A stretch of DNA of 40,109 bases, from contig NZ_PVXN01000033.1 in assembly GCF_002995795.1 (NCBI RefSeq), positions 1 to 40,109 of the forward strand, in the 5' to 3' direction. The stretch's first letter is position 1. Each line of letters opens with the position of its first letter. The notes below the pieces were generated by a model. It saw only the letters and a program-made list of their open reading frames with translations. It was not told the DNA's origin and searched no databases. The position numbers and the translations under genes are program-made. This document shows positions 7,385 to 15,757 of this stretch, piece by piece. This stretch comes from Clostridium thermopalmarium DSM 5974 (GTDB taxonomy: Bacteria; Bacillota; Clostridia; Clostridiales; Clostridiaceae).

Positions 7385-7866
7385 AACATTCCATCAACCT
7401 TTCCAAAAACAAAAGCTACTACAAATGAAAATAGAAAGGCAATAAAGTTTCTATAAAATGCAGCCCTCTTCCCTATATATTTAGCTTCCAACGGAAAAGT
7501 TACTACACCAACTAAAGTTAAAGCAGATACAAGAGCTCCAACTTGAGCATATCCTGCCCCATTTTTAAGGAGCATATCTGCTGTAGAGAAAGCTACAAAG
7601 GTGGGCATTAGAGTTAAGCTTCCAACTACAGCTGAAATTACAATTCCAAATATTCCTGATTCTTTTCCTATTATTTTAGATATTAACTCTGGATTAATAA
7701 CAGCCAAAATTAATCCAACCACAAGAATTATACACAAAAACTGAGGCATTATGCCTTCAAAAGATTTCCATGCCTTACTTAAAGCTTTTTTAGTTTTATT
7801 CCTATCCTTTATATATGAAATGAAAAGTAGTACTAAAGCAATACTATAAAGAATAAAAGCAGTCAT
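7381..7866 (-). CDS. Predicted permease, first half (ArsP/YraQ-like)
   Basis: A 161-residue integral membrane protein. I chose the ATG at 7864-7866 because AGGGGAAG lies just upstream; a GTG seven codons earlier lacks a ribosome binding site. It has an N-terminal membrane helix, a charged KDRNKTKKALSKAWKS linker and three or four further helices including GSLTLMPTFVAFS. The stop overlaps the start of the second half by four bases (ATGA type). The two halves look like ancient duplicates. The usual family arrangement is a single polypeptide of about 300 residues. Substrate is unknown and no neighbour suggests one. Confidence 0.7.
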   Translation of the reverse strand: MTAFILYSIALVLLFISYIKDRNKTKKALSKAWKSFEGIMPQFLCIILVVGLILAVINPELISKIIGKESGIFGIVISAVVGSLTLMPTFVAFSTADMLLKNGAGYAQVGALVSALTLVGVVTFPLEAKYIGKRAAFYRNFIAFLFSFVVAFVFGKVDGML

Positions 7867-8084
7867 ATTTTCTTCCCCTATACGCACGATTGTCTCATTA
7901 GTATTGTATGCTTAATAAAAATAAATTGATAAAATATGAATAAAGTTACTATAATCTTTAAAAAAATTTATTAGAATGTTTTAAGAGCCTTTACACAATA
8001 GAATTATTGAGTTCATATTTGCTCTTTATAATTTAAGACAAACCCTTTAGTATAAACATCTTGCTATTGTAGATTCTAATTATC

Positions 8085-8133
8085 AATAAAAGGCTGTTAT
8101 ATCTCATTCCCCAAGATATAACAGCCTTTTATT
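8085..8133. terminator. Strong terminator after the Nudix gene
   Basis: A 19-bp perfect stem, AATAAAAGGCTGTTATATC with its complement, and an 11-base loop lie seven bases past the Nudix stop on the minus strand. The A/T-rich ends allow action on either strand. Confidence 0.85.
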
Positions 8134-8139
8134 ATCTTC

Positions 8140-8766
8140 CTATTTCAAATTTATATTTACGTTAACTATATCTTTTCCTATTTTTATGAAGTTTTGTAAT
8201 GCAAGATAAGCCTTTGCATCAAATTTAAGCCCCTTCTCTAACATTGCTTTGGCCTCTTCTTGTGACACAAGCATAACTTCTATGTCCTCATCTTCTTCTA
8301 AATACTCAGAAGATACTTCTCCTTCGCATAAACAATACACTAAAGCCATAGACTCATCTGTCATTCCTCCAGATGCATATATAGGCACTATTTTTTTGCT
8401 ACTATCAATAGCTATGAATTTTAGTCCTGTCTCTTCTTTGAGTTCTCTTTCTGCCGCTGTAAGCACATCTTCGCCTTCATCTATAAGTCCTGCTGGCAGT
8501 TCATATAAATAATCATTAACAGGTACTCTAAATTGCTTTAATAACACTAATTTATTCAAATCTTTATGAAGTGCCACTATAACTACCGCATCAATCTTTT
8601 CTTTTTTATTATCAAATATTTGAGCTTCTAAAGTCTCTTTAGTTTTTCTAGAAGCCATAGTCCAATGTTTTATGTTACCCTTTTTGTTTATATATTCAGC
8701 ATCATATAAACTTAAAAATTTAGTATTTGCTAATGTTTCTATTTTATTAATTTTTGTTCTTCCCAT
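8140..8766 (-). CDS. Nudix hydrolase, ADP-ribose pyrophosphatase type
   Basis: A cytoplasmic hydrolase of nucleoside diphosphates linked to another moiety, most likely ADP-ribose or ADP-sugars. The protein has 208 residues. A complete Nudix box runs from Gly93 to Gly114 (G-x5-E-x7-REL-x-EE-x-G), giving the Mg-binding glutamates. LPAG just before the box and QFRVPV near 79 are typical of the ADP-ribose pyrophosphatase (NudF/YqkG) branch. It is monocistronic with a strong terminator. The exact substrate cannot be read from sequence. Confidence 0.88.
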   Translation of the reverse strand: MGRTKINKIETLANTKFLSLYDAEYINKKGNIKHWTMASRKTKETLEAQIFDNKKEKIDAVVIVALHKDLNKLVLLKQFRVPVNDYLYELPAGLIDEGEDVLTAAERELKEETGLKFIAIDSSKKIVPIYASGGMTDESMALVYCLCEGEVSSEYLEEDEDIEVMLVSQEEAKAMLEKGLKFDAKAYLALQNFIKIGKDIVNVNINLK

Positions 8767-9088
8767 TGTCCTGTTCTCCTAATTATATTTTATTTTATAA
8801 ATATCTTTTCTCTTTCTCATGCCAACATTCTTTCCTTATTAATATTATACCACATAAAAACATGGCTAAAATTAAGTAATATAAAAGAATTTCCAAACTC
8901 TTGAATTAAAGTGTTTTATAGAAAATTATGTATTATATTACATTTTAAAACATTGAAACATATTTTTAATTGTAGTAAAATTACTAAGGCTTTTATTTTA
9001 TGCTTGTATAGTTATGTCCTAAATGTCGAATCCTATATAATTATAGGTATTATGTTTAAATTTATAATAGGAGGAAAAAACGGATACT
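8767..9088. other. Intergenic region upstream of the amino acid permease
   Basis: This 322-base stretch holds the promoter regions of two divergent genes. TTGAAA (8953-8958) and TAAAAT (8976-8981), 17 bases apart, form a plausible promoter for the permease, which would leave a leader of about 100 bases. AGGAGG at 9070-9075 is the ribosome binding site. It lies 13-14 bases from the ATG, longer than usual, with no alternative in-frame start in between. I see no riboswitch or terminator in it. Confidence 0.5.
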
Positions 9089-10606
9089 ATGGATACTAAT
9101 GAAAAACAAACTAAAAAGTTAACTTTAACATCTTTAATCTTAATGATTTTCACTTCAGTATTTGGGTTTGCAAATATGCCTAGATCCTTTTATTTAATAG
9201 GTTATGGAGCAATTCCATGGTTTATTTTATCAGCTTTTACTTTCTTTATACCTTTTGCATTTATGATGTCAGAGTATGGATCAGCCTTTAAGACAGAAAA
9301 AGGTGGTATTTACTCTTGGATGAAGTTATCTGTAGGTCCTAAGTATGCCTTTGTAGGAACATTTATGTGGTATGCATCTTATATAATATGGATGGTTAAT
9401 ATAAGCTCTACTATATGGATTCCTTTATCTAACGCATTGTTTGGAAAAGATACTACTGCTAATTGGTCTATTTTAGGGCTAAATTCAACTCAAACTTTAG
9501 GTCTACTTGGCGTTATTTGGATCCTCGCAGTAACTTTTACGGGATCTAAAGGTCTAGAAAAAATCACCAAGGTAACTTCTGTAGGTGGAACTGCTGTTGC
9601 ATTATTAAATATTGTATTATTGATTGGAGCTATAATAGTTTTAGTATTGAATGGTGGAACTTTGGCTGAACCAATTGTATCTGCTCAGTCTTTTATAAAA
9701 TCACCAAACCCTAGCTATCAATCTTCTATTTCTGTCTTATCCTTCTTGGTATTTGCTATATTTTCTTATGGAGGAATCGAAGTGGTTGGCGGTCTTGTAG
9801 ACCAAACAGAAAATGCAGAAGTAACCTTTCCTAAGGGCTTAACTATTGCTGCATTCATTATCGCTATAGGCTATTCTGTAGGTATATTCTTAACAGGAAT
9901 ATTCACTAATTGGAATAATGTATTATCTACAGAAGGAGTTCACATGGGTAATGTAGCATATGTAGTAATGCAAAACTTAGGTTATGAACTAGGTCAAGGC
10001 TTTGGATTGACTGAAGCTGCATCTTTAAGCCTAGGTGCTTGGGTAGCTAGATTTGTTGGATTATCTATGTTTCTAGCATTAAGCGGAGCATTTTTCACTT
10101 TATCTTACTCTCCTTTGAAACAACTTATTGAAGGAACTCCATCAGAATTATGGCCAAAGAAAATGACAGTAATTGAAGATGGAATGCCAAAAAATGCTAT
10201 GTGGATTCAATGTATTATAGTGTTTGTATTCATATTACTTATATCATTTGGCGGTGAAGGTGCTGCTCAATTTTTCACTAAGCTAGTATTAATGACAAAT
10301 GTGGCTATGACATTGCCTTATTTATTCTTATCAGGTGCTTTTGCATCTTTCAAAAAGAAGAAAGAAATAAAAAAGCCTTTTGAAATATTTAAAACCTATG
10401 GTTCTGCTTTAGCAGCTACAATTATAGTTACATTTACTGTAGGATTTGCGAATTTCTTTACAATAATAGAACCTGCACAAAACGGAGATATATCATCTAC
10501 AATATGGATGATTGTAGGACCTTTGTTCTTTACAATAGTATCATTGATACTGTATAAAAGATACGAAAATAAAATTGGAAATAAAGAGATAAAAGAAACT
10601 GCATAA
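9089..10606 (+). CDS. APC-family amino acid permease, YjeM-like
   Basis: A 505-residue membrane transporter with about twelve to thirteen hydrophobic segments. It starts with a short charged tail and TSLILMIFTSVFGFANMPRSFYLIGYG. The TSVFGFANMPR and EYGSAFKTEKGGIYSW segments are typical of the glutamate:GABA antiporter (GadC/YjeM) branch of the APC superfamily. The YGGIEVVGGLVDQTENAE stretch supports YjeM rather than GadC. No decarboxylase gene lies next to it, so an acid-resistance antiport role is not indicated. It is monocistronic, with its own promoter and terminator. Substrate is presumably an amino acid, not identified. Confidence 0.82.
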   Translation: MDTNEKQTKKLTLTSLILMIFTSVFGFANMPRSFYLIGYGAIPWFILSAFTFFIPFAFMMSEYGSAFKTEKGGIYSWMKLSVGPKYAFVGTFMWYASYIIWMVNISSTIWIPLSNALFGKDTTANWSILGLNSTQTLGLLGVIWILAVTFTGSKGLEKITKVTSVGGTAVALLNIVLLIGAIIVLVLNGGTLAEPIVSAQSFIKSPNPSYQSSISVLSFLVFAIFSYGGIEVVGGLVDQTENAEVTFPKGLTIAAFIIAIGYSVGIFLTGIFTNWNNVLSTEGVHMGNVAYVVMQNLGYELGQGFGLTEAASLSLGAWVARFVGLSMFLALSGAFFTLSYSPLKQLIEGTPSELWPKKMTVIEDGMPKNAMWIQCIIVFVFILLISFGGEGAAQFFTKLVLMTNVAMTLPYLFLSGAFASFKKKKEIKKPFEIFKTYGSALAATIIVTFTVGFANFFTIIEPAQNGDISSTIWMIVGPLFFTIVSLILYKRYENKIGNKEIKETA

Positions 10607-10610
10607 AAAA

Positions 10611-10647
10611 AATTAAAACAGGGCATAACTCCCTGTTTTAATTTTTT
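10611..10647 (+). terminator. Terminator of the amino acid permease gene
   Basis: AATTAAAACAGGG pairs with CCCTGTTTTAATT around a 7-base loop, followed by T residues. It starts five bases after the stop codon. Confidence 0.85.
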
Positions 10648-10747
10648 ACTCGCATATCTTTTATACTATACTAGTCCAACAATTGGTATAATAAATATAT
10701 AAAAAGGTTTTATCAAAAACATTTCTATTATAAAAGTGGGGTAAAAA

Positions 10748-11470
10748 ATGAAAGTTGATATTATTATTTCAGCAAATGATATAAAAAAAGAAAAAATTAA
10801 AGATAAAACAGTAATTATTATAGATATACTTAGAGCTACATCTGTGATAATTACTGCCCTTAATAATGGATGTAATGAAGTAATTCCTGTAGTAAACGTA
10901 GAAGATGCCAAAAACTTAGTTAAAAATAACAGAGATAAATACATTCTTGGCGGAGAGAGAAATGCAGTAAAAATTGATGGTTTTGATTTCTCTAATTCAC
11001 CATTAGAATATACTGAAGATATTGTAAAAAATAAAACTTTAGTTATGACTACAACTAATGGTACAAAAGCAATACACGGCTCCTTAGGCGCAAAAATTAT
11101 ATTAATAGGTGCTTTTATAAATGCAAAGGCTGTGGCTCAAAAGGCTATTGAGTTAAATAATGATTTAGTCATAGTTAATGCTGGAACCCGCGGTGAATTT
11201 TCCATGGATGATTTTATATGCAGTGGATACATAATAGAATGTATCTTAAAAAATGCATATGCAGAGTTATCTGACATAGCTGCTACTGCTCACTATATTT
11301 ATACTCAGAATACAAATATACTAGACTTTCTAAGCAAAGCAAAGCATTATAAAGTACTTATGAATCTAGGACTTGAAGAAGATATAAAATATTGCTGCAA
11401 AACTGATATCATAGATATAGTTCCTAGCTGTAAGTTTACTTCTCATCAAGTAAAAATAGAAAAAAAGTGA
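10748..11470 (+). CDS. comB: 2-phosphosulfolactate phosphatase family protein
   Basis: ComB dephosphorylates 2-phosphosulfolactate to sulfolactate, a step first known from methanogen coenzyme M synthesis. The protein has 240 residues, the usual family length, starting at an ATG behind GTGGGGT. Family features seen are VIIIDILRATSVI (24-36), LGGERNAVKIDGFDFSNSP, TTTNGTKA (101-108) and NAGTRGEFSMDDFICSG. No other coenzyme M or sulfolactate gene lies in the window; the gene stands alone between two terminators. The family match is strong, but the physiological role in a clostridium is unclear. Confidence 0.85.
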   Translation: MKVDIIISANDIKKEKIKDKTVIIIDILRATSVIITALNNGCNEVIPVVNVEDAKNLVKNNRDKYILGGERNAVKIDGFDFSNSPLEYTEDIVKNKTLVMTTTNGTKAIHGSLGAKIILIGAFINAKAVAQKAIELNNDLVIVNAGTRGEFSMDDFICSGYIIECILKNAYAELSDIAATAHYIYTQNTNILDFLSKAKHYKVLMNLGLEEDIKYCCKTDIIDIVPSCKFTSHQVKIEKK

Positions 11471-11495
11471 TATTCAAAAGAATATCACTTTAATT
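11464..11495 (+). terminator. Terminator overlapping the comB stop codon
   Basis: AAAGTGATATTC pairs with GAATATCACTTT around an AAAA loop. The 5' arm includes the TGA stop. The hairpin can also act for the convergent cold-shock gene. Confidence 0.75.
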
Positions 11496-11528
11496 AACCG
11501 TATTTAAAACAATCTATTTAAATACTAA

Positions 11529-11729
11529 TTATAGTTTAACTACGTTAGCAGCTTGAGGTCCTCTAACTCCTTCAGTTACTTCGAATTCAACTTTTTGACC
11601 TTCTTCTAAAGTTTTGAATCCTTCTCCTTGAATAGCTGAGAAATGAACAAATACATCATCTTCTCCTTCTACAGATATGAATCCAAATCCTTTCTCTGCG
11701 TTAAACCATTTAACTGTTCCTGTTTTCAT
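11529..11729 (-). CDS. cspA: Cold-shock protein, single CSD domain
   Basis: A 66-residue nucleic-acid chaperone that binds single-stranded RNA and DNA. The whole protein is one cold-shock domain with RNP1 (KGFGFISV) and RNP2 (DVFVHFSAI) intact and the usual [15 protein letters not shown] start. The ATG follows AGGAGG. A leader of about 140 bases separates it from the predicted promoter, as is common for csp mRNAs whose leaders control stability and translation by temperature. Which paralog it is cannot be told. Confidence 0.95.
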   Translation of the reverse strand: MKTGTVKWFNAEKGFGFISVEGEDDVFVHFSAIQGEGFKTLEEGQKVEFEVTEGVRGPQAANVVKL

Positions 11730-11906
11730 TTAAAAAATTCCTCCTAAAAAATCTTAAAATATATGCACACAGATTTCTACTTTTACGTGGAAACCAGCGA
11801 ACAAACTACTTAATATTGTTTTCATCTTTATCCAATGAATTGGTCAATATTTTCAGCTTACTCAGCATATTATATTAATTTTATCATATATACATTCTAT
11901 TGTCAA
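11730..11906 (-). promoter_or_regulatory. Cold-shock gene promoter and long 5' leader
   Basis: TTGACA (11901-11906) and TAAAAT (11878-11883) on the minus strand are 17 bases apart, a near-consensus promoter. Transcription from about 11871 gives a leader near 140 bases before the ATG. Thermosensing is inferred from the csp family; I did not fold the RNA. Confidence 0.65.
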
Positions 11907-11995
11907 CAAAGTAGCTTCTCATTTATTCTCTTCTCTTTTTCTCTATTAGTTTTCCCAAAGAAGTCTTCTATATTCATAAAACAATAAAAATATTT

Positions 11996-12029
11996 AAAAA
12001 AGTTGCTGACATACATATTATCAGCAACC
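11996..12029 (-). terminator. Terminator of the small membrane protein gene
   Basis: GTTGCTGA (12002-12009) pairs with TCAGCAAC (12021-12028). On the minus strand it is followed by a run of T, nine bases past the stop of the DUF5670-like gene. Confidence 0.75.
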
Positions 12030-12037
12030 TTTCTTTT

Positions 12038-12214
12038 TCAACTTCTATCTTTTTCTCCATTTCTAGTGGTTTTTCTTCCAGTTATAGCATCAAAAATAAA
12101 AACTATAGCTGCTATTATCAATAATAAGTGTATAATCCTTCCACCTATTCTAAAGATAAGACCTAAAAGCCAGAAAAATACTACTATTCCACCTATCCAT
12201 CGCAATAACTTCAT
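12038..12214 (-). CDS. Small membrane protein, DUF5670 (lmo0937) family
   Basis: A 58-residue protein from the ATG at 12212-12214, with GGGAGG nine bases upstream. It starts MKLLRWIGGIVVFFWLLGLI and carries a second hydrophobic stretch, IIHLLLIIAAIVFIF, then a charged tail (GRKTTRNGEKDRS). Two short membrane segments separated by an RIGGR turn and the WLLGLI...GG..IHLLLIIA pattern match the lmo0937-type family, whose function is unknown. It has its own ribosome binding site and terminator. An open frame on the opposite strand over the same bases is a shadow. Confidence 0.8.
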   Translation of the reverse strand: MKLLRWIGGIVVFFWLLGLIFRIGGRIIHLLLIIAAIVFIFDAITGRKTTRNGEKDRS

Positions 12215-12302
12215 TACAATATCCTCCCAATTTTATAGCATTAGACTTTCTCTTTTGATAGTAGTATCTCCAAAAAAACACCAATTATTACACAATTTCT
12301 TT

Positions 12303-12728
12303 TTATTCTGGAGAATAAAGTTTTGTAAGTTTTCTCCATATCTCTGGATTTTTCTTTTTTAGATTTACAACTCTAAAGGTTTCGGAATCAACGAAAGCAT
12401 GGGTTGTGCTTCCTTTAGCTAGAATTTTATTGTCTCTTTCTCTTATAATATTATAGCTAAATATAGCTTTAGCAGGAGTTAGCTTTTCTATAAAGGTTTC
12501 AATTATAAGCTTATCTTCGTACTTGGCACCTTCTATGTACTTGCAACCGCTTTCTACCACAGGAAACATTATCTTTTCCTTTTCTATTTCTGTATAAGTC
12601 ATTCCAGAGTCCTTTATAAATTCTGTTCTTCCAACTTCAAACCAAATATAGTAGTTTGAATGATGAACAATACCCATTTGGTCTGTTTCTACATATCTAA
12701 CCCTTATATTAGTTCTATTTATATACAT
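12303..12728 (-). CDS. Acyl-CoA thioesterase, YbgC/4HBT hotdog family
   Basis: Hydrolyses acyl-CoA thioesters in the cytoplasm. The 141-residue length is normal for a single hotdog domain. The 4-hydroxybenzoyl-CoA thioesterase signature is complete: RYVETDQMGIVHHSNYYIWF (11-30) with catalytic Asp16, then EVGRTEF. The ATG lacks a strong ribosome binding site: only AGAGAGGA about ten bases upstream. It is not linked to tol-pal genes, as ybgC is in Gram-negatives. The acyl substrate is unknown. Confidence 0.87.
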   Translation of the reverse strand: MYINRTNIRVRYVETDQMGIVHHSNYYIWFEVGRTEFIKDSGMTYTEIEKEKIMFPVVESGCKYIEGAKYEDKLIIETFIEKLTPAKAIFSYNIIRERDNKILAKGSTTHAFVDSETFRVVNLKKKNPEIWRKLTKLYSPE

Positions 12729-12823
12729 TATTAGTCAATCCTCTCTTAAATATAATTTACATAATCTATTTTTATATCTTTCTCAACTGCTTTCCTCATT
12801 CTATTACTTTCATAAAAAGTATT

Positions 12824-13390
12824 TCAACTATGAATCTTTCTATATCCAAAAGCTCCTCCGCAAAGGCCACCAATTATATGAGTAATTTGAGATACGTTGT
12901 CCTCAATAAATATACCGCTTACCACCTCTTTGCCTAAAAATATGATTACTACTATAACAAGAGTTAAAGGTATCTTGCCTGTTTCAGCATTAGCAAAAGA
13001 GCTTAATAAAATCATCATAAATACAATTCCACTAGCTCCTAAAAGAGCTGAGTCAAACAAAATAGTATTTAAAATTCCTGTAACAAAAGCCGTTATCATT
13101 ATCATCTCAACCATACTCCTTGAGCCATATTTTTCTTCTAGCATAGGCCCTAAAAGCAATATAATCAAAAAATTGCCGCTAAAATGTTCCCAATTAATAT
13201 GCCCCAAAATATGAGTAAATAAACGAATATATTGGAAAGGATCTAAAAATGAAGTTTTATAATTTGAAAATAAAAACTTAGTGCTTATATGGTGTGTAGC
13301 TGTTCCTAAAAGTAAAACTCCTAAACACATAAAGGTATATGTTAAAGTAACCGGAGCATTATATTGAAGTCTCCTTGTTTTATTTTCCAT
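12824..13390 (-). CDS. Rhomboid-family intramembrane serine protease
   Basis: Cleaves membrane proteins within or near their transmembrane segments. The protein has 188 residues and about six membrane helices. The catalytic serine is Ser120 in GASGI and the histidine is His171 in HIIGGLCGG. The oxyanion-side HFSGNF motif (His69, Asn73) is also present. The N-terminus is short and no C-terminal extra domain is seen, so it is the minimal six-helix type. The start ATG has only a weak ribosome binding site (AGGTACTCT). Substrates are unknown. Confidence 0.88.
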   Translation of the reverse strand: MENKTRRLQYNAPVTLTYTFMCLGVLLLGTATHHISTKFLFSNYKTSFLDPFQYIRLFTHILGHINWEHFSGNFLIILLLGPMLEEKYGSRSMVEMIMITAFVTGILNTILFDSALLGASGIVFMMILLSSFANAETGKIPLTLVIVVIIFLGKEVVSGIFIEDNVSQITHIIGGLCGGAFGYRKIHS

Positions 13391-13631
13391 ATAGAGTACC
13401 TGCCTTGTAGAAATATTTATAATTTATTATTATATTATAATTTTTTTATCTTTCCAACCTGCTATACACTCTACTAAACATAAAAAACATATCTATATAA
13501 AAAATTGATTTGCGAATAAATATGCTCGAAAAGGTTACACTACTAAGGAAGCTTGTGATTTAAAAGCAATTGAATAATTTTTAAATCATACCTTTTAAAG
13601 ATTCTATTTTACAAATAGGAGGGATTAATTA

Positions 13632-13808
13632 ATGGAAGGAAGAGTAGAAAAGACTAACTCTCATCTTTCTGGTGTTAAATGCGTTGTAAATACTTGTCAT
13701 TATCATGAGCAAGGAGATTACTGCAGCGCTGCTAAGATAGAAATTCAACCACGTAACGCATCTAATACTCACGAAACTGACTGCGCAACTTTTACTCCAC
13801 AAGCATAG
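13632..13808 (+). CDS. DUF1540 small cysteine protein
   Basis: A 58-residue protein behind AGGAGGG (nine bases to the ATG). Cysteines at 17, 22, 31 and 51, with His23 and His25, give the KCVVNTCHYH...YC...DC pattern of DUF1540, a family common in spore-forming Firmicutes and probably metal-binding. It has a terminator immediately after and faces the aro operon. Function is not known. A sporulation link is family-level knowledge only; I found no convincing sporulation sigma-factor promoter. Confidence 0.85.
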   Translation: MEGRVEKTNSHLSGVKCVVNTCHYHEQGDYCSAAKIEIQPRNASNTHETDCATFTPQA

Positions 13809-13811
13809 TTT

Positions 13812-13842
13812 AAAAGGCGTGCAAATCCTTGCATGCCTTTTA
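13812..13842. terminator. Terminator after the DUF1540 gene
   Basis: AAAAGGCGTGCAA pairs with TTGCATGCCTTTT (one G-U/mismatch) around ATCC. It is nearly symmetric and may also stop the convergent aro operon. Confidence 0.75.
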
Positions 13843-13895
13843 ACTTTATAAATACCATAAACCTATCTATTTCAAATTTATTAATTTCTCATAAT

Positions 13896-14330
13896 CTAGC
13901 TGTTCTCGCTATTATTGATTAATGCCATTATTGCCATAATATATCCATATATTCCAAAACCACTTATTTGACCAATACAGGCTGCTGCTGTAACAGATTT
14001 ATGTCTAAATTCCTCTCTTTTATGAATATTGCTTATATGTACTTCAACAGCAGGAATTTGCACAGCCATTAGGGCATCATATATTGCAATGCTGTAATGT
14101 GTATAAGCACCTGGGTTTATTACAATTCCATCATATTTTCCATAAGCCCATTGTATATAGTTGATTATTTCGCCTTCAATATTGCTCTGAACTATATCTA
14201 CCTCAGCCAAATTCTCGCTTTTTTCTTTTATATACCTGCACATATCATCATAAGCAGTAGTACCGTATATATGTTTTTCTCTTATTCCTAACATATTTAT
14301 ATTTGGACCATTTATTATTAATATTTTCAA
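13896..14330 (-). CDS. aroQ: 3-dehydroquinate dehydratase, type II
   Basis: Converts 3-dehydroquinate to 3-dehydroshikimate, step 3 of the shikimate pathway. The protein has 144 residues, the usual type II length. The start is TTG with GGAGG eight bases upstream. Family motifs are ILIINGPNINMLGIRE (with the loop Arg), the catalytic Tyr in IYGTT, NPGAYTHYS and VEVHISNIHKREEFRHKS. The normal ALRDAL reads AIYDAL here, a small deviation outside the core catalytic set. It is the last gene of the operon, 56 bases after aroK. Confidence 0.94.
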   Translation of the reverse strand: MKILIINGPNINMLGIREKHIYGTTAYDDMCRYIKEKSENLAEVDIVQSNIEGEIINYIQWAYGKYDGIVINPGAYTHYSIAIYDALMAVQIPAVEVHISNIHKREEFRHKSVTAAACIGQISGFGIYGYIMAIMALINNSENS

Positions 14331-14386
14331 TATTTATACCTCCATTTAAAAATTTTGCCAGGCAACATTTTTACTTCTTTTCTTGT

Positions 14387-14878
14387 TTATATTAAAGAAA
14401 TAATCTCACTAATGCTTTTTTTAATATCAACATTAGTTATTTTATAGTCACAATACTTATTATAAAGTGAATATCTTTCATTATAAAGCTGATATAGCTT
14501 TTCAATGCCATCCTTTAATAGAGGTCTGCTTTTTACATCTACATCCTCAGCAATATCTTCTATAGGCCTATCTATAAAAAATATGATTCCATTCTCTTTT
14601 AAGACTTTTATGTTGTCAGACCTTTTTACTGCACCTCCACCTGTTGCTATGACTTTAGGATAGGTTTTGCATATCTTTTTTATTGCCATACTCTCAATAT
14701 CTCTAAAGTATTCTTCTCCATTTTTAAATATTTCAGAAATACTATGCTTTTCGCTTTCTACTATATATTCATCTACATCACAAAATTCTATGTTTAATTC
14801 ATGGGCTAATCTTTTACCTATGGTAGTTTTTCCACATCCAGGCATACCTATTAGAACTATATTTTTATTTAATCTCAT
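14387..14878 (-). CDS. aroK: Shikimate kinase
   Basis: Phosphorylates shikimate at the 3-OH with ATP. The protein has 163 residues. The Walker A loop GMPGCGKTTIGKRLA lies at 12-26, followed by DVDEYI (shikimate and Mg contact), the EEYFRDIE segment with the substrate Arg, GGGAV and the lid SRPLL. The ATG follows AAGGAGAAAG. It lies 15 bases after aroE. All expected residues are present. Confidence 0.95.
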   Translation of the reverse strand: MRLNKNIVLIGMPGCGKTTIGKRLAHELNIEFCDVDEYIVESEKHSISEIFKNGEEYFRDIESMAIKKICKTYPKVIATGGGAVKRSDNIKVLKENGIIFFIDRPIEDIAEDVDVKSRPLLKDGIEKLYQLYNERYSLYNKYCDYKITNVDIKKSISEIISLI

Positions 14879-14893
14879 AAATTCTTTCTCCTT

Positions 14894-15706
14894 TTATAGT
14901 AAATCGAAAAGCTTCTTATAAATTTTATTAACAGTTTCATCATTAATTTTTACACTATTCCACAGCTCCTCTGCCTTTATTGCTTGACCAACCAACATAT
15001 AAAGTCCGTTTATTCCTTGTAATCCTAACTCTTTAGCATACTTTAGTAACAGTGTTTCCTGTGGATTATAAATTAAATCTACAACTACTTTAAACTTTGA
15101 AATCAATTCTTTTGTTAATGGCGAAGCATCAACTTTAGGATACATTCCAACAGGGGTGCAGTTAATTACTATATCTTTATTACTTTTTTCTTTTAGCTGG
15201 GTATAATTTATTACCTCAAAATCATTAAATTTTCTTTTTCCTTCTTCTATATTTCTGCTTACAAATGTAATTTCTCCAACATAATTATCTAATAAATATT
15301 GAAGTACTGCTCTTGATGCTCCTCCAGTACCTAGAATAACCACTTTTTTTCCTTTAATATCCACATTAAATTTGTTTAACATCATTCCAAATCCATAGTA
15401 GTCCGTATTATATCCAACAGCTTTTCCCTCTTTAAAGCAGATAGTATTAACAGCCCCTATACCTTTTGCTTCTTTAGATACATCATCCAAATATTTTATT
15501 ACATCTATCTTATATGGAATGGTTACATTTACTCCTTTAACCTTAAGTGACTTAAATCCTAAGAGTGCATTTTGAAGATCTTCCTTATTTACTTCGAATA
15601 AATGATAGTACCCACCTATGCCTAACTCATTGAATATTAAAGAATGTATTTGTGGAGAAAAACTGTGGGGCAAACTTTCTCCTAATAATCCATATAATTT
15701 TTTCAA
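14894..15706 (-). CDS. aroE: Shikimate dehydrogenase
   Basis: NADPH-dependent reduction of 3-dehydroshikimate to shikimate. The protein has 270 residues. The substrate site LLGESLPHSFSPQIHS opens the protein, with VTIPYK (catalytic Lys) near 62 and GAVNTICF near 84. The nucleotide fold has GTGGASRAVLQYL near 128 and the NCTPVGMYP loop near 179; GLYMLVGQA lies near the end. The ATG has an AAGGAAGG ribosome binding site. It follows pheA by 51 bases. Confidence 0.95.
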   Translation of the reverse strand: MKKLYGLLGESLPHSFSPQIHSLIFNELGIGGYYHLFEVNKEDLQNALLGFKSLKVKGVNVTIPYKIDVIKYLDDVSKEAKGIGAVNTICFKEGKAVGYNTDYYGFGMMLNKFNVDIKGKKVVILGTGGASRAVLQYLLDNYVGEITFVSRNIEEGKRKFNDFEVINYTQLKEKSNKDIVINCTPVGMYPKVDASPLTKELISKFKVVVDLIYNPQETLLLKYAKELGLQGINGLYMLVGQAIKAEELWNSVKINDETVNKIYKKLFDLL

Positions 15707-15757
15707 TATATTAACCTTCCTTCCTTAATATTTTACATAACCATTGTACCCAATTTT

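Noticed and set aside
8911-9099. Short plus-strand frame overlapping the start of the amino acid permease
   Set aside because: No ribosome binding site, low-complexity composition, and it runs through the promoter region. I considered it as a leader peptide but saw no residue cluster or following terminator.
12003-12362. Open frame on the plus strand across the small membrane protein region
   Set aside because: It lacks a ribosome binding site, crosses the DUF5670-like gene and the thioesterase gene on the other strand, and contains a terminator hairpin near its start.
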